A stretch of 64,000 nt of DNA from Tyto alba (lineage: Eukaryota > Chordata > Aves > Strigiformes > Tytonidae). The notes below the pieces were generated by a model, which searched no databases, was not told where the DNA came from, and was given only the letters and a program-made list of their open reading frames with translations. The stretch covers positions 23,472,198 to 23,536,197 of the forward strand of contig NW_024881321.1 in the NCBI RefSeq assembly GCF_018691265.1. The letters are read 5' to 3'. Positions within the stretch are counted from its first letter, which is position 1. Each line of letters begins with the position of its first letter. Both the position numbers and the translations under genes were made by a program. Positions 1-10,579 of the stretch are shown here, in pieces.

Positions 1-289
1 TTTATTTTGTTTTTTTCTTGTTTTGTCTTGGTTTTGTCTTGGTTTATTTTTTAGAATTTTAACACTGCTTCTTTGTTTAAATTAAAGAAGACAGAAAGGA
101 ATAGTTTCCCATAGACCTGGTGGGAAACAGATGCTAGTTTTTCCAGAGTCTTAGTCAGAAGTATAGACAGGTCTGAAAAGATATCAGAAGTATAGACAGG
201 TCTGAAAAGATATCTGCCTATTGTAAACACTGACATATAGTGTACCTACAAAACTGAAATTGTTTTAGACCCCAAAAAAGGGAAAACAC
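1..289. other. Non-coding start of window, T/G-rich then unique
   Basis: The first 55 bases are a T-rich run with repeated TCTTGG and TTTTG words. The rest is unique AT-rich DNA containing a perfect 29-bp tandem duplication (listed separately). A 61-codon minus-strand frame here is not similar to anything I recognise and I treat it as chance. Confidence 0.6.
156..213. repeat. Perfect 29-bp tandem duplication
   Basis: Two adjacent copies, 156-184 and 185-213, are identical. Each begins CAGAAGTATAGACAGG and ends AAGATAT. Exact identity suggests a recent local duplication or replication slippage event; no function is implied. Confidence 0.9.
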
Positions 290-1045
290 ATCACATAATC
301 ACAGAAGAGTTGAGGTTGGGAGGGCCTCCAGGGGTCATCTGATCCAATCCTCCTGCTCAAAGAAGACCACCTAGATCCAGCTTCCCAGGATCACATTTAG
401 ATTGATTTTGAATATCTCCAAGGATGAAGACTCCATAATCTCCCTGTGATACTTATTTCAGTGTTCTACCACTGTCACAGTAAAAAAGTATTTCCTTATG
501 TTCAGGAGCAACCTCCTGTGTTCATTTTGGGCCCACTGACTCTGGTCCTGTTATTGGGCACCACTGAAAAGAGCCTTGCTCTATCTTCTTTGCACCCTTC
601 CTTCAGGTATTTATATACACTGATTCCCCCAGAGCCTTGTCTTTTCTAGGCTAAACAGTCCCAGCTCTCTCATCCTTTTCTCATAGGAGAGATGTTCCAG
701 TCCCTTCATTATCTTTGTGGCCCTTCATTGAACTATCATCTCTAGCATGTCAATATCTCTCTTGTACTGAGGAGCCCAGAATTGGACACAGCACTCCAGA
801 TGTGGCCTCACCAGAGCTGAGTAGATGGGAAGGATCACCTCCCCTGACCTCTTGGCAATGCTTTGCCTAACGCAGCCCAGGATCTTATTAGCTTTCTTTG
901 CAGGAAGATCACATCGTTGTCTAATGTTTAGCTTGATGTTTACCAGGACCCTCAGGATGTACCTACTAAGGGTTTATTATCTCTCTTGCTCCAACCTTTC
1001 CCCTGGTCTCTGGGACCTGGGATTCCTGAAGACATTCTTTAGCAC
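290..1045 (-). mobile_element. CR1 LINE fragment, 5' truncated and internally deleted
   Basis: Read on the minus strand this is the 3' part of a CR1 non-LTR retrotransposon. The 3' end is near 290 (ATAATCACAGAAG, then the TTGGGAGGGCCTCC and CCAATCCTCCTGCTCAA blocks usual for CR1 tails). About 650-960 encodes the C-terminal 'thumb' of the ORF2 reverse transcriptase; decayed frames read like [19 protein letters not shown] and [12 protein letters not shown]. At about 970 this is joined to the linker that normally lies between the endonuclease and the reverse transcriptase (LQ.SQ.PETRGK-like, 985-1045). The whole reverse transcriptase catalytic core is therefore missing. Several stops and frameshifts make it non-functional. 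CR1 is the main LINE of birds; assignment to family is firm, to subfamily not possible here. Confidence 0.88.
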
Positions 1046-1700
1046 ATAATGCTGAAAACGTTATACTATCAAGGGAGAAAAGTACAACAGAATAAATAAC
1101 ACTTCCTGGAATCTCCATCCTAAAGATTTTCTTACAAAGCTGGAACTTATATTATTAATTTAAATGTAAAATTAGAGATGCACAGATCTAAGAGAAAATT
1201 TACCATCTAAAAAACTTTCCACCAGTATCTGGGCTAATATCAGAATCCAAAAATAAATCACAAGGGAAATAATCAGTATAATCTTATTTTGTTTTCTTCA
1301 GTATATCAGAGAAATTATATAGGTTGAATGGATACGATTCTTTTTAAAAAGATTATATAACTGTAGAGATGGGAATTACTTTTTCATGTTCAATCCAATG
1401 TCAATAATATGTCCAATGTTCAATAACTGAACTTGTTTCCTTTATCTTCAGATCATCAACACCAAAATTTAGGTGTCCATACCTGTAGTAATTACTTTGG
1501 TAAAGGACTCAATTCAGGTTTTTTTTTCGTAGATGATTGTGGCATTTAAGATGATCTGCTACATCCTTCCCTAACTGTCTTCCAAGTGACACTCCAGGAA
1601 GCACAATTTTCTCTGGTATTGATGTCTTGCAATCACATGTGGATGCTCCAGATACTTAGGGAGCCTCAAAGGGCACTGACCACCTACATTTAGGCAATTA
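1046..1700. other. Intergenic, no gene seen
   Basis: AT-rich DNA without a supported gene. Around 1466-1480 (AATTTAGGTGTCC) and 1681-1696 (CACCTACATTTAGGC) it carries words resembling an unclassified dispersed motif seen elsewhere in the window, which suggests an old repeat into which the CR1 tail at 1701 inserted. That reading is an inference. Confidence 0.4.
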
Positions 1701-1885
1701 GATCACAGAATCATAGAATATCTCATGTTACAAGGGACCCATAAGAATCATCAAGTCCAATTCCCTGCTTCTCGCAGGACCACCTAGAACTAAACCATAT
1801 GACTAAGAGAGTCATCCAGACACTCCTTAAACTCTGACAGGCTTGGTTCCATGACTGGGGAACCTTTTCCAGTGACTGACCAGAG
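1701..1885 (-). mobile_element. CR1 LINE 3'-end fragment
   Basis: A short minus-strand CR1 tail. It starts GATCACAGAATCATAGAATAT (the reverse of the CR1 terminal ATTCTATGATTC repeat). It then shows the characteristic blocks AAGGGACCCATAAGAATCAT, TCAAGTCCAATTCCCTGCT, ACTCCTTAAACTCTGACAGGC and CCAGTGACTGACCA. These correspond to the extreme C-terminus of ORF2 and the short 3' UTR. It ends abruptly near 1885, the usual 5' truncation of CR1 insertions. No coding capacity remains. Confidence 0.85.
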
Positions 1886-2270
1886 GTCATGATCCTGATC
1901 TCTGTTGACTGTAGTGGAAGCTCAGATAACTAACTATCCATATTTACTCACAGGGACTTATGGCACATTTCCGGCCCTTCCAAAATGAAAACAGGAGACC
2001 AGGTGACATACCTTAGGATCTACCAAGTGGAATGTATTTCTAAGCATCTGAATTCTAGGCCTTTAATTAGACATAGATATCTCAAATTTGCAACTGAACC
2101 TATGTGTGCTAAATTATAATTATGTTTTTTCTTTACTAACCTTGTAATTCTTTGTCCCTGGTGGCAATATTTCTGTGAGGAAAGTAGAGCTTAAGGTTTT
2201 CAAATTTTGAGGGTTTTTTTGGTGGCTGTTGTTTGTTCTGGGGAGACGTTGTTTTCTTTTTTCTGAGTAA
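1886..2270. other. Intergenic, no gene seen
   Basis: Unique-looking AT-rich DNA. A 90-codon minus-strand frame (2136-2408) runs across the LTR boundary at 2271 and is low complexity (Lys, Gln, Pro rich), so I do not accept it as a gene. Confidence 0.5.
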
Positions 2271-2425
2271 TGTCCTGGGTTGAGTGAGTGGTGGAGTTTT
2301 TTTGGTAGCGGGGAGGTGGCTATAGGGGCGGCGCCATGTGAGAAGTTTCTCTAAGCTCCCCCAGCTCCAAGTCAGCTCCACTTCTGTTTGGGAAATTGAG
2401 CCAATCATCTGTGCCTCTGTGATAA

Positions 2426-2434
2426 CATATTTAA
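2426..2434 (+). promoter_or_regulatory. TATA-like box of type A LTR
   Basis: CATATTTAA lies about 150 bp inside the LTR, just after GATAA. The related copy at 7080 has GTATATAAG at the same place, which supports a core promoter position in this LTR family. Confidence 0.5.
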
Positions 2435-3146
2435 GAAGGGACGTGGTGACGTGCAGTCAGACTTGGGAAGAGTTGCTGCAGCTGCGTGAGCACCAAGGTC
2501 AGTGGAAGAACGGAGGAAGAAAAGAGGGAGGAGGTGTGCCAGAAAAGAGACTCCCCTGTATCCTGTGGTGAGACGGCAGGGTGCCCCCCCCCGCCACCCA
2601 TGAAGATCTATGGTGGAGCAGACATTGAATCATGGCCTGTGGCTTCCGCCTGATTGATCAAAGTGCTGTGCCTGAAGAAGGCCGGGGTCTTGTGGGAAAA
2701 GGTAGCCCCACTGCTGCAATTCAGTGCTGGGAGGATTGCAGCATGCGGGGGAACCCCACGCCGGAGCAGCTCGGGAAGGGCTGCAGCTGTAGGAGAGAAT
2801 CCAGTCAGAGAAAGTTAGTGACCCATGACAGAGCAGTGTGGGGAAAGCTGAGGCCCATGGTAGGAACTCACGTTGGAGAAAGTTTGTGGAGGACTGTATC
2901 CTGTGAGAGGGGGACCACAATGGAGCAGGGGGAACAAGTTCCAGAAGCTCCCCCCACCGAAGATGGAAAAAGCAGCAGCACTGATTGCACCCCCCCATTC
3001 CCTGCCCCTGCACCACTGGCAGGAGGAGGTAGAGATATTGGGAGCAGAGATGAGCCTGGGAAGAAGGGAGTGTTGTGGGGAATCTGTTCTCAGTATGTGG
3101 CAATGCTTCTCACTGTCCTACTCTGTTATGTGTTGTTAGTGTCTGT

Positions 3147-3152
3147 AATAAA
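3147..3152 (+). terminator. Polyadenylation signal of type A LTR
   Basis: AATAAA about 160 bp before the insertion point of the inner LTR, in the region expected for R. The minus-strand copy at 20689 has the matching TTTATT (20879-20884). Confidence 0.65.
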
Positions 3153-3306
3153 TATATGTTTTTTTTTCTTCCCCTAACGAGTCTGCCTTTTGCTCGTGAC
3201 CACAAAGGGGGATTTTTTTCCCCATCCCAGTCCTATCTCGAACCCCAAGCCTGGCTCTCTGTCCCTTCTCATTGCCTGGAGAGAAGGGAGAGAGAGATGC
3301 TCTGTG

Positions 3307-3312
3307 GTGGTT
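3307..3312 (+). repeat. Target-site duplication, left copy (GTGGTT)
   Basis: GTGGTT immediately before the inner LTR; identical to 3720-3725. A 6-bp duplication is typical of ERVK (beta) and alpharetrovirus-like integrases. Confidence 0.9.
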
Positions 3313-3719
3313 TGTGGTAGGATTTCTTGGAGATCAGGGACATGCACTGATCCTACAGGGTTTGGACAATCCAGGCTGAGTCTCTGATCAGAAAACTGCC
3401 ACGTGATAATCTTGCCTTTGAGGTCACCTGGAAAGGCAAGAATGAGGAAGTCAAGCTAGTGCTTCCTTCCTGTTGAATGCCCGGATGCACTAACCACAAA
3501 GTAGATTTAGTTTGTATACGTGTACTAACAATGCAGACCTATCACAGAACTTCCGGGGGTGTGATAAGTGCCTTTAGCCAATAGATTGTAAAGCATAGAG
3601 CACGTGACCGTGTGGCTCTCTATATCTTGGCACTATTTGGGCAAATAAAGGAGAATGACTTTCATCGCATCGGTGTGGTCATTACTTGGGTCTTGTCTCC
3701 ATTCGGGGTCCCTCCTACA
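3313..3719 (+). mobile_element. ERVK/alpharetrovirus-like solo LTR nested in the type A LTR
   Basis: 407 bp, beginning TGTGGTAGGATTTC and ending GGGTCCCTCCTACA. It is bounded on both sides by GTGGTT, a perfect 6-bp target duplication. Removing it and one GTGGTT rejoins the two halves of the outer LTR, whose uninterrupted form can be seen in the minus-strand copy at 20689. AATAAA lies at 3644-3649 and a weak TATA-like CTATATC just upstream (about 3619). No internal retroviral sequence remains. Because it interrupts the outer LTR, it is the younger insertion. Confidence 0.92.
3644..3649 (+). terminator. Polyadenylation signal of nested LTR
   Basis: AATAAA 70 bp before the 3' end of the nested LTR, the expected R-region position. 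Confidence 0.7.
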
Positions 3720-3725
3720 GTGGTT
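3720..3725 (+). repeat. Target-site duplication, right copy (GTGGTT)
   Basis: Identical to 3307-3312; the outer LTR resumes here with GGCTGCCGACCAGG. Confidence 0.9.
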
Positions 3726-3753
3726 GGCTGCCGACCAGGCCCAAACCACAACA

Positions 3754-5620
3754 GTATGAAACATCCTGTAATTTTCTCCTGGAAATGTGCTTCACTTCAG
3801 ATGATGGAGACCTATATATGCTCCTTTTGAGCATGGTCATTTCAAATGTTGGGTTGATTTACAATAAGAAACCACTGCTGTCTTCTTCAGAAATCACATT
3901 TTAGAAACAGCCTTGCATAACTCCCTCAGTTAGTAGCTGTATGTGTATTTTGTATGCTTGTAGGCATACTTCAAACACCTGACCTCTAGAGAAAGATAAA
4001 AGTGCAGACATACCACTGTGTTTATGTCTTTCCTTTGGATGGCTCTAGTTTGTTTCCACAATTAGCATACAAAGGTCTTTTTTATGTTCTATGTCTGAGG
4101 CACTCAGCATTCCTGTATATTGTACAGAGAACCTCAAGACATCACCTTTGGGTAGCAGGTTCTATTTGGGACTGAATAACTAAAAACTAAGTTTTGTGAT
4201 ACATAACTGGGAAATGATTGGTTTTTACTTTGGGTCTGAGTCTCCTGACAGATTTAGCTCTCTGGCACCAAGGAGTTAAGAAGATTTTACTGATTGGAAT
4301 AAATTATTAGTATCAGGAAATGCTCAAATAGCAAGTGACTTTAAGAGCCTGCATATGAGGTAGGCAGCATGTGGAAGACCTCATTATGTTGAATTAAGAG
4401 GATTTCTCATGCTGCAGATTTTACCTGTCAGGGAGCAGGAATATATTTCAGTGATTTATATTTCTGATTATTTGGATGTTCTTCATGAGAAGCCTTCCAA
4501 TTTATCAGGCAGAGAGTTATCAGATGTATACTTGTGTCTCTTGGATCAAACCAGTTTGTTGCATGAGAAATTTAGGAATGCAGACCATACTTCTTCAAAT
4601 ATAGCAGTAAATCTGATAATGCACCTCAGAGTCTCAGCAGATTTAAAGGTTACACTTAGAGCTAGCTAAACAGAGCTCTGGTTTTCTGCCTTCACTGCAT
4701 GCACATATGGAAATTATTTTCTATTTTGCTTAATAATCTAATCTTTCTAGATCTATATTGGAAAGTCATGTGGCAGCTTTTCCAGTCTCAAATAGCTATT
4801 CATAATAATAAACCTAATTCACCTTTATTGTCATTTACTTGAAATCAACAGTGTTAAACCATGTTGAACTTGACGTTAAGAAACAGTGAAGGGAGAAAGT
4901 TAGTGCTGTAGTTTGCTTTTGCCATTTCATCAGAATTCATTCTAGTAAAATAGTCAATCATCACAGAAAGGATTAATTTGCAGCATAGTGAAGGTAATGT
5001 ATTTCTGTATCAAATTAAAAAAAAAAAATGGTGCAGGTAACAGATACCAAAGCAGAATTGAGAAAATTAGTGACTACTTCCAGTTATTTAGGTAGATCTA
5101 TAGCCATAAAATTAATGTCTCCTAAATATGTCTCCCAGTCTCCTAAAATAAATGCTTGTATCACCTGTAGAACAATACTCAAGACATGTGGCATAAAAGA
5201 CTATATTTGCTTACAGAAGAAAGCTGAAAACTAGACTCAAAGGAAACATCTGAGGAAAGACAGGAGAACCTGTACATGAAAAGCAAAGTAGGAATATGTA
5301 TCAGAGACAATAGGGATTTGAATTCAATTAAACTGAACTTCTCTCACGAAAATATGTACCATGCCAACATGGCAGAGGCTTGTGTCATGACATACAGAGC
5401 ACAGGTTATGTAGCCTATAGCTGAAGATGTTCTAGATTTGTCTTGGTGCTCCAGTAATGCAACAGAACAACACCTGTCTTGGAACTGTCTCACTTCAAAC
5501 TGGACTGGAATACAGATGGATCTAGCAAACAGCTTGAAAATTACTATGAAGTATGTATATATGAATTCTGAATGTATATAATCACAAAATGTCTTTCCAA
5601 TTAATCATGTCTTTCCAGCC
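3754..5620. other. Intergenic, no gene seen
   Basis: AT-rich unique-looking DNA. An 86-codon frame at 4409-4669 has mixed composition and no low-complexity bias, but no recognisable domain, no splice context I can defend, and no upstream promoter. It is most likely chance. Other frames here are shorter. Confidence 0.5.
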
Positions 5621-6229
5621 TTTACTGGTTTTGGTTGGGATAGAGTTAAATTTCTTCATAGTAGCTCATATGGCACTATGTTTTGGATTTGTTACTTCTG
5701 AGCAGTGTGCTTACACAGCATCAAGGCCTTTTCTGTTGCTCACAACATCCTGCCACCAAATAGGTCAGGTGTGCACAAGAAGATGGGAGGGGACACAGTC
5801 AGGACCGCTGACCCCAACTGACCAAAGTGATATCCCATACCATATGACGTCATACTCAGCAATGAAAGCTACAGTGAAGGAGGAAGAGGGGGAGTGTGGG
5901 GGTGTGCGTGTGTGTGTGTGAGGGATGGTGTTTGTGGGTGTGCTTGTGTTCAGAGTTATGGCATTTGTCTTCCCAAGTAACTGTTATTTGTGATGGAGCC
6001 TTGCTGTCCTGGAAATGGCTAAACACCTGCCTGCTGATAAGTAGTGAATCAATTCCTTAATTTGCTTTGCATGCATACACAGCTTTTTTTAAAGCTATTC
6101 AACTGTCTTTATCTCCACCCACAAGTTTTTGCATTTTTACACTTCTGATTCTCTTCCTCATCCCACTAGTGAGGAGTGAGTGAGCAGCTGTGTGGTATTT
6201 AGCTGCCTACAAGGGTTAAACCAAATACA
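5621..6229 (+). mobile_element. ERVL-like solo LTR (type B), degenerate
   Basis: Opens TTTACTGGTTTTGGTTGGGA (family consensus begins TGTCCTGGTTTTGG) and closes AAGGGTTAAACCAAATACA. Shared internal blocks with the copy at 50910 include GGGATAGAGTTAA, TGTTTTGGATTTGT, CCATACCATATGACGTCAT, AAACACCTGCCTGCTGAT and GGAGTGAGTGAGCAGCTGTG. The TATA region is decayed (CAGCAATGAAAG in place of TATAAAG), and a GT-rich run (5900-5920) lies inside. No clear target duplication. It is an old, inactive solo LTR. Confidence 0.85.
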
Positions 6230-7079
6230 TTCATAACAATTTTGTTATTATATGCAAGGGTCTCATGATGGTTGCTCTTTTATACATGCGTACTATATAT
6301 ATAGTCTATGAAATCTTCCAAATATTTAATAACATGCACAATTATTTTAACTTCTGGAACTCTTTAAATGAATCCAAATTTTGGCTATTTTGGATGAGGC
6401 AGGGACCTTGTTTTTAAGATACACAATATATTGTTTCATTATATTTACTCTGCTGTATTTCTGTTATTCATCAGTGATTACATTCATAAAGCAAACATTA
6501 TTTATATTACAGTTTAATGTCTCCCCAGGCTATATAAGATAGTGTGACTTTTTAATAGTGAAGTTTAGGTTAAGCCCATTAATCTAACAAGCACATTTCT
6601 TTGATACTCTGTGAAAACATCAAACACTAATTTTGACTTCCTGAGCCTCTGAACTGATTGATGTGGTGTTCATGAAAATTGCTGATTCATACACTGCATT
6701 TTAAAACATATCTTCCATGGCTAAAAATAGCTAAATCTCAATAATTATTTTGAAACTAACCCAACAGAGATTTGCCTCAGATTGACACCTTCTATCCCAC
6801 ATAAAAGCTGACCTGCAATTTCTTGTGTATAACAAAGAAACTTTTAACATTTTTCTTCTATGAAATAGCTCATGAAATCATTCATACTACAAAATCTGTA
6901 ACCAAATAAACAAATACATTCATGATAGAGGGAAAAAGAGAGTAAAGAGTCTTTCCTTCTGATAAAATCTGGAGATGTCCCCTTTTCCGGTGGGTGATGA
7001 TTAGACTTGTTTTCTTCCCATTTTAATTTCTATTAAAGACTAGACACAATTCTGTAAGCCTAAGTCAAATGTGCATTTA
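6230..7079. other. Intergenic, no gene seen
   Basis: AT-rich. Contains a 14-bp palindrome ACTATATATATAGT near 6291. Nothing else recognised. Confidence 0.5.
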
Positions 7080-7800
7080 TGTATTGGGTTTGTGTGTGGT
7101 GGGGTTTTGGTAGCAGGGGAGGTGGTTACAGTGTTGGCCCCCTGTGAGAAACTTCTTGAAGCTTCCCTGGCTCCAAGTCAGATGTTGCTCTGGCCAAGCC
7201 TGAGCCAATTAGCAGTGGTTGTGCATCTGTGATAACGTATATAAGAAGAAGAACCTGTAAGGACGAGGAGTTGTGAGGAAAATACATATGCAAACACCAA
7301 GGTCAGTTGAAGAAAGGAGGAGGATGAGGGGAGGAGTGCCAGAGCAGAGACTTCTCTGCAGCCCATGGTGAGAGAGCATGCTGTCCACCTGCAGCCCATG
7401 GAGGTCCATGGTGGAGAAGATGCCCATCTGCAGCCCATGAAAGACTCCACACTGGAGCAAGTGGCCGCACCAAAAGAAGGTTGTGACTTTGAGGGACACT
7501 CGTGCTGGAGCAGACTGTTGCTGGGAGGACTGCAGCCTATGGCAAGGACCCACACTGAAGCAGTTGGTGAAGCTCTGCAGCCTGCAGAAGGGACCCACTC
7601 TGATGCAGTTCATGAAGAGCTGTATCCCTGTGGGAAGGTCTCAGAAGTTGGAGAAGTTTATGGAGGACAGTCTTTCATGGGAGTGACCACATGCTGGAGC
7701 AACAGAAGAGTATGAGGAGACATCCACCCAAGGAGGAAGGAGCAGCAGAAACAATGGGTGATGAACTGACCGCAACCTTTCATAAACTCAATTGCCCTCT
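7080..7800 (+). mobile_element. ERVL-type LTR (type A), 3' truncated
   Basis: Starts TGTATTGGGTTTGTGTG at 7080 and follows the type A LTR at 2271 through GGTAGCAGGGGAGGTGG, GATAACGTATATAAGAAG (TATA region, about 7230-7246) and CACCAAGGTCAGT. It then passes into degenerate tandem units containing CTGCAGCCCATGG at 7356, 7389 and 7428 (spacings 33 and 39 bp). It stops near 7800, shortly after GATGAACTGACCGCAACC. The 3' region with the polyadenylation signal is missing, so this is a deleted LTR. Open frames of up to 134 codons on both strands (7178-7715) come from these GC-rich repeats and are not genes. Confidence 0.85.
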
Positions 7801-10500
7801 GAGTTTAAAACACGAAAATTTGCTATGACACCAGATGAATTATTTCCCTCCCAGGATAAAACATTACAAAATATGAAAAAAAAAAATGTATATCTATATA
7901 AAATTTATATATTATGTTATATATATATAAAACAAGATCAAAAACTAACAAAAAAACCTCCCAAGATCAAAGGCTTCAGAGTCATCAAAATTGAACATAC
8001 CAATGAAAATGCCATTTGACATGACATTGTTCTTATGAAGAATTTTGTTTAGTCAAATCAAAATTTTTATTTAAATTTATTTTACTAAAATGCTGTAAAC
8101 CAGTCTTCATAATTAACACAGACAAGATAATCAAGACATCAGACTAGAAAAGACTGACCAGTAGATAAAGCTTAGGAAATTAAATAATTTCTGTTAGTAG
8201 GTTATTTTTTCATTCACGGATTTAGGGGCAAAAAACCTCAGAAAAAATAATAGTGTTTTTTTACCCACCTTGTTATGGGACCTATAAGTGAATGTATGAA
8301 GCCTCTCAGTCAGTTAATAACTACATGATAGGTCAGCATTCTGTTCTGTAGTAACATTTTAGTGACTCCTTCCTACAATATAATTCCAAGAACATCATTG
8401 TTCCCAACGTGTCATTTCTGCATCTGTATGATAGGAGTAAAGACAACACAAAAAGCATGAAGCCAGAAGGCATCCAAAAGCTGGTATCTTAAAAGAAGAA
8501 ATATTATAATTTCAGTTATAATGGAAATTATATGCTTTTACTCATTGAAATATACATTTTACTTTGATTCAGCTTTTCAAGAAAATATATATATACAATG
8601 GTCAAAAAAGCAGGGCACAATGCTGCACAGTAGTTCTGATAGAGAAAGAGAAAATATTGAGGCTGTTTAGATATATACCAATGGATTGTAGCTAAAATAA
8701 TTTTATCATTTCAGAAGAGTTAATTTTTTAACAGATCTGGTGAAAACACTGTTTCTTTATAAGTCTATATAACACATCACACTGTTATTCAATATTATGT
8801 CATACTAAGTGGTTTTTATGTCTGTAACATCTATAGTACAGAAAGATAAAGTAAATGAAATGGAGAGAAAACACTTTTTTCAGTTCTATTTTAAGTAACT
8901 ACATTGAACAAGCACTGAGAAAAAACCTGATGCTCATATATCTATTTCACTTCAATGTGATATTAACATATTTTTTCTACCATTCTATGACAACAATTTT
9001 AATAGTAGCATAGGGAAAAAATAGAAAAAAAAATGTTTTGAGGAGAAAGAAATTGATGAGGAGTCAATTTCTTATGTGGAAAGCTTACAAATCTGAGATC
9101 TGAAGCAAACTCATTTAACATAGGAATTTGGAGACCCAGAAAAAATGCAGCTATACAGCTTTCACATACATCTCTTAAGATCCAGAGGAATATCTCCTAA
9201 TTTAAAGAAGGGATATTCTGTCTAGTTTGTGGGGTGAAAGAAGGAGAAAATCTTATGTTAATTCTCAACAAAAGGTTTATCTGCATTAATAAACTGGATT
9301 CTCAGGTAAGATTCTCTGCATATTGTAATATGAAGCTATTCATATGGATATTGTCAAACAGTACACCTTTTCAAGGATATTATCTGCCTGTATTTGTTAT
9401 TTTATTTCTTTAGCATTGAGACAATTACACTTATTCTTCATTTGCTATTTCAAAAAAGGCATTAGAAACTGCTGACCTAATTGAGAAGTTCTTAAAAAGA
9501 TAAAAGTAGACATAGTGATACAGTATGTTATACAGGTAATCCAAATGCAATTAATATTTTTTTTAATGTGTGTAATGAATTTAAATTTTATCAGTTCAGT
9601 CACACAATTCTGTCTTCACTGAAATGCACTTCAACTAGAAGCAAAATGTCAGCAATATCTTAAATTCTTTTTGTATAAGGTTAAGCACTGAAATATAATT
9701 CATTTTAATTTTCTTTCTCCTACACAAATAGATAGCAAACTGTCTTCCAGAATTACATTCTGTCTTGGATTTCTATGTACTGGTATATCAACTACAAATG
9801 TACTTGTATTCTTGGAACCTTGGGATTTTTAATCTGACTTTTTATGTTAAAATGTCAGTTAACCTCTGTGGATCTTAGAAAATACAAGACATCTCATATG
9901 TGAATTTTCTTAACCAAAGTCACATATGACAGTTTACAGAACTTGTGTAGAATTACCTAAGATTTTATTTTGTTTGGTTTGGTTTTCAAACAAAAGCATA
10001 GATACATTTTTTTCCCTTCTCACAAAAGTAGTCCCCAGTTTTACCTGTAAGCTTGTCTAAATTATCTCCCATTACACCCCTTTATCTTAGAACATTTGAA
10101 GATAACTTACCAGTATTTGCATTCTAAATGTTTCAAACAGGCCTGATTTTTATTTTTAATTTTTTTTTTTTAATTCTTACCAAGAAAAATGTTTCCCAGC
10201 CACATTCTTTATTCAGAAAAATTAAATTTGATATTCAGGTTCACCGGAGGGATGAGGAATGTCATTACAAGTACTGGAAAGATGTACGCTGAACAGAACT
10301 AATGTGCAGGTGCAATAAGAGTAACAGTAAGGACTAGGTTTTTGAGATTCAAAGACCTCTTCAGCTGTTGAGCCTGATCCAAAGGCCACTGAAAGTCAAA
10401 TGTCCATTTCTGTTGTTGAAACAGATTTTGAAACATATCTTCCAAGAGCATCTGGAGATGTTAGCAAGTATCATAACAGCAGTGTCACCAGAAGCTGCTA
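7801..10500. other. AT-rich intergenic, no gene seen
   Basis: Begins with short AT dinucleotide runs (7885-7932), then unique AT-rich DNA. No repeat family or gene recognised. Confidence 0.5.
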
Positions 10501-10502
10501 TT

Positions 10503-10579
10503 GTTTGTTTTATTGTGTTTTTGTTGTTGTTGTTGTTTTGGTTTGGTTTGTTTTTTGTGTTTTTTTTTTTTTTTTTTTT
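10503..10579 (+). repeat. Low-complexity TTG/TTTGG and poly-T tract
   Basis: GTTTT, (TTG)n, (GGTTT)n and a run of 19 T ending at 10579. Two overlapping frames of 83-85 codons run through it and are Phe/Val-rich artefacts. Confidence 0.9.

Larger units (their letters stand above)
2271..3753 (+). mobile_element. Long ERVL-type solo LTR (type A), interrupted by a younger LTR
   Basis: Starts TGTCCTGGGTTGAG at 2271 and ends CCCAAACCACAACA at 3753, TG...CA ends as in retroviral LTRs. Without the insertion at 3313-3719 and one copy of its target duplication it is about 1.07 kb. Visible parts: a TATA-like CATATTTAA at 2426-2434, degenerate tandem units of roughly 40 bp rich in CTGCAGC/GGAGCAG between about 2560 and 2960, and AATAAA at 3147-3152. 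The same family recurs at 7080 and, on the minus strand, at 20689. No gag, pol or env is attached, so it is a solo LTR left by recombination. Flanks GTAA and GTAT are only an imperfect possible target duplication. A 181-codon open frame at 2632-3177 lies wholly inside this LTR and is taken as a chance frame in GC-rich repeat DNA. Confidence 0.85.

Noticed and set aside
2632..3177. 181-codon plus-strand frame and overlapping 157-codon minus-strand frame
   Set aside because: Both lie entirely inside a solo LTR with GC-rich tandem repeats; the sister LTRs at 7080 and 20689 do not keep the same frame, and no domain is recognisable.
4409..4669. 86-codon frame with normal-looking composition
   Set aside because: No recognisable motif, no homology I can name and no supporting signals; could be retested by cross-species alignment but not supported as a gene here.
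7178..7715. Frames of 116-134 codons on both strands
   Set aside because: They follow the repetitive interior of the truncated type A LTR; opposite-strand openness comes from repeat structure and GC bias.
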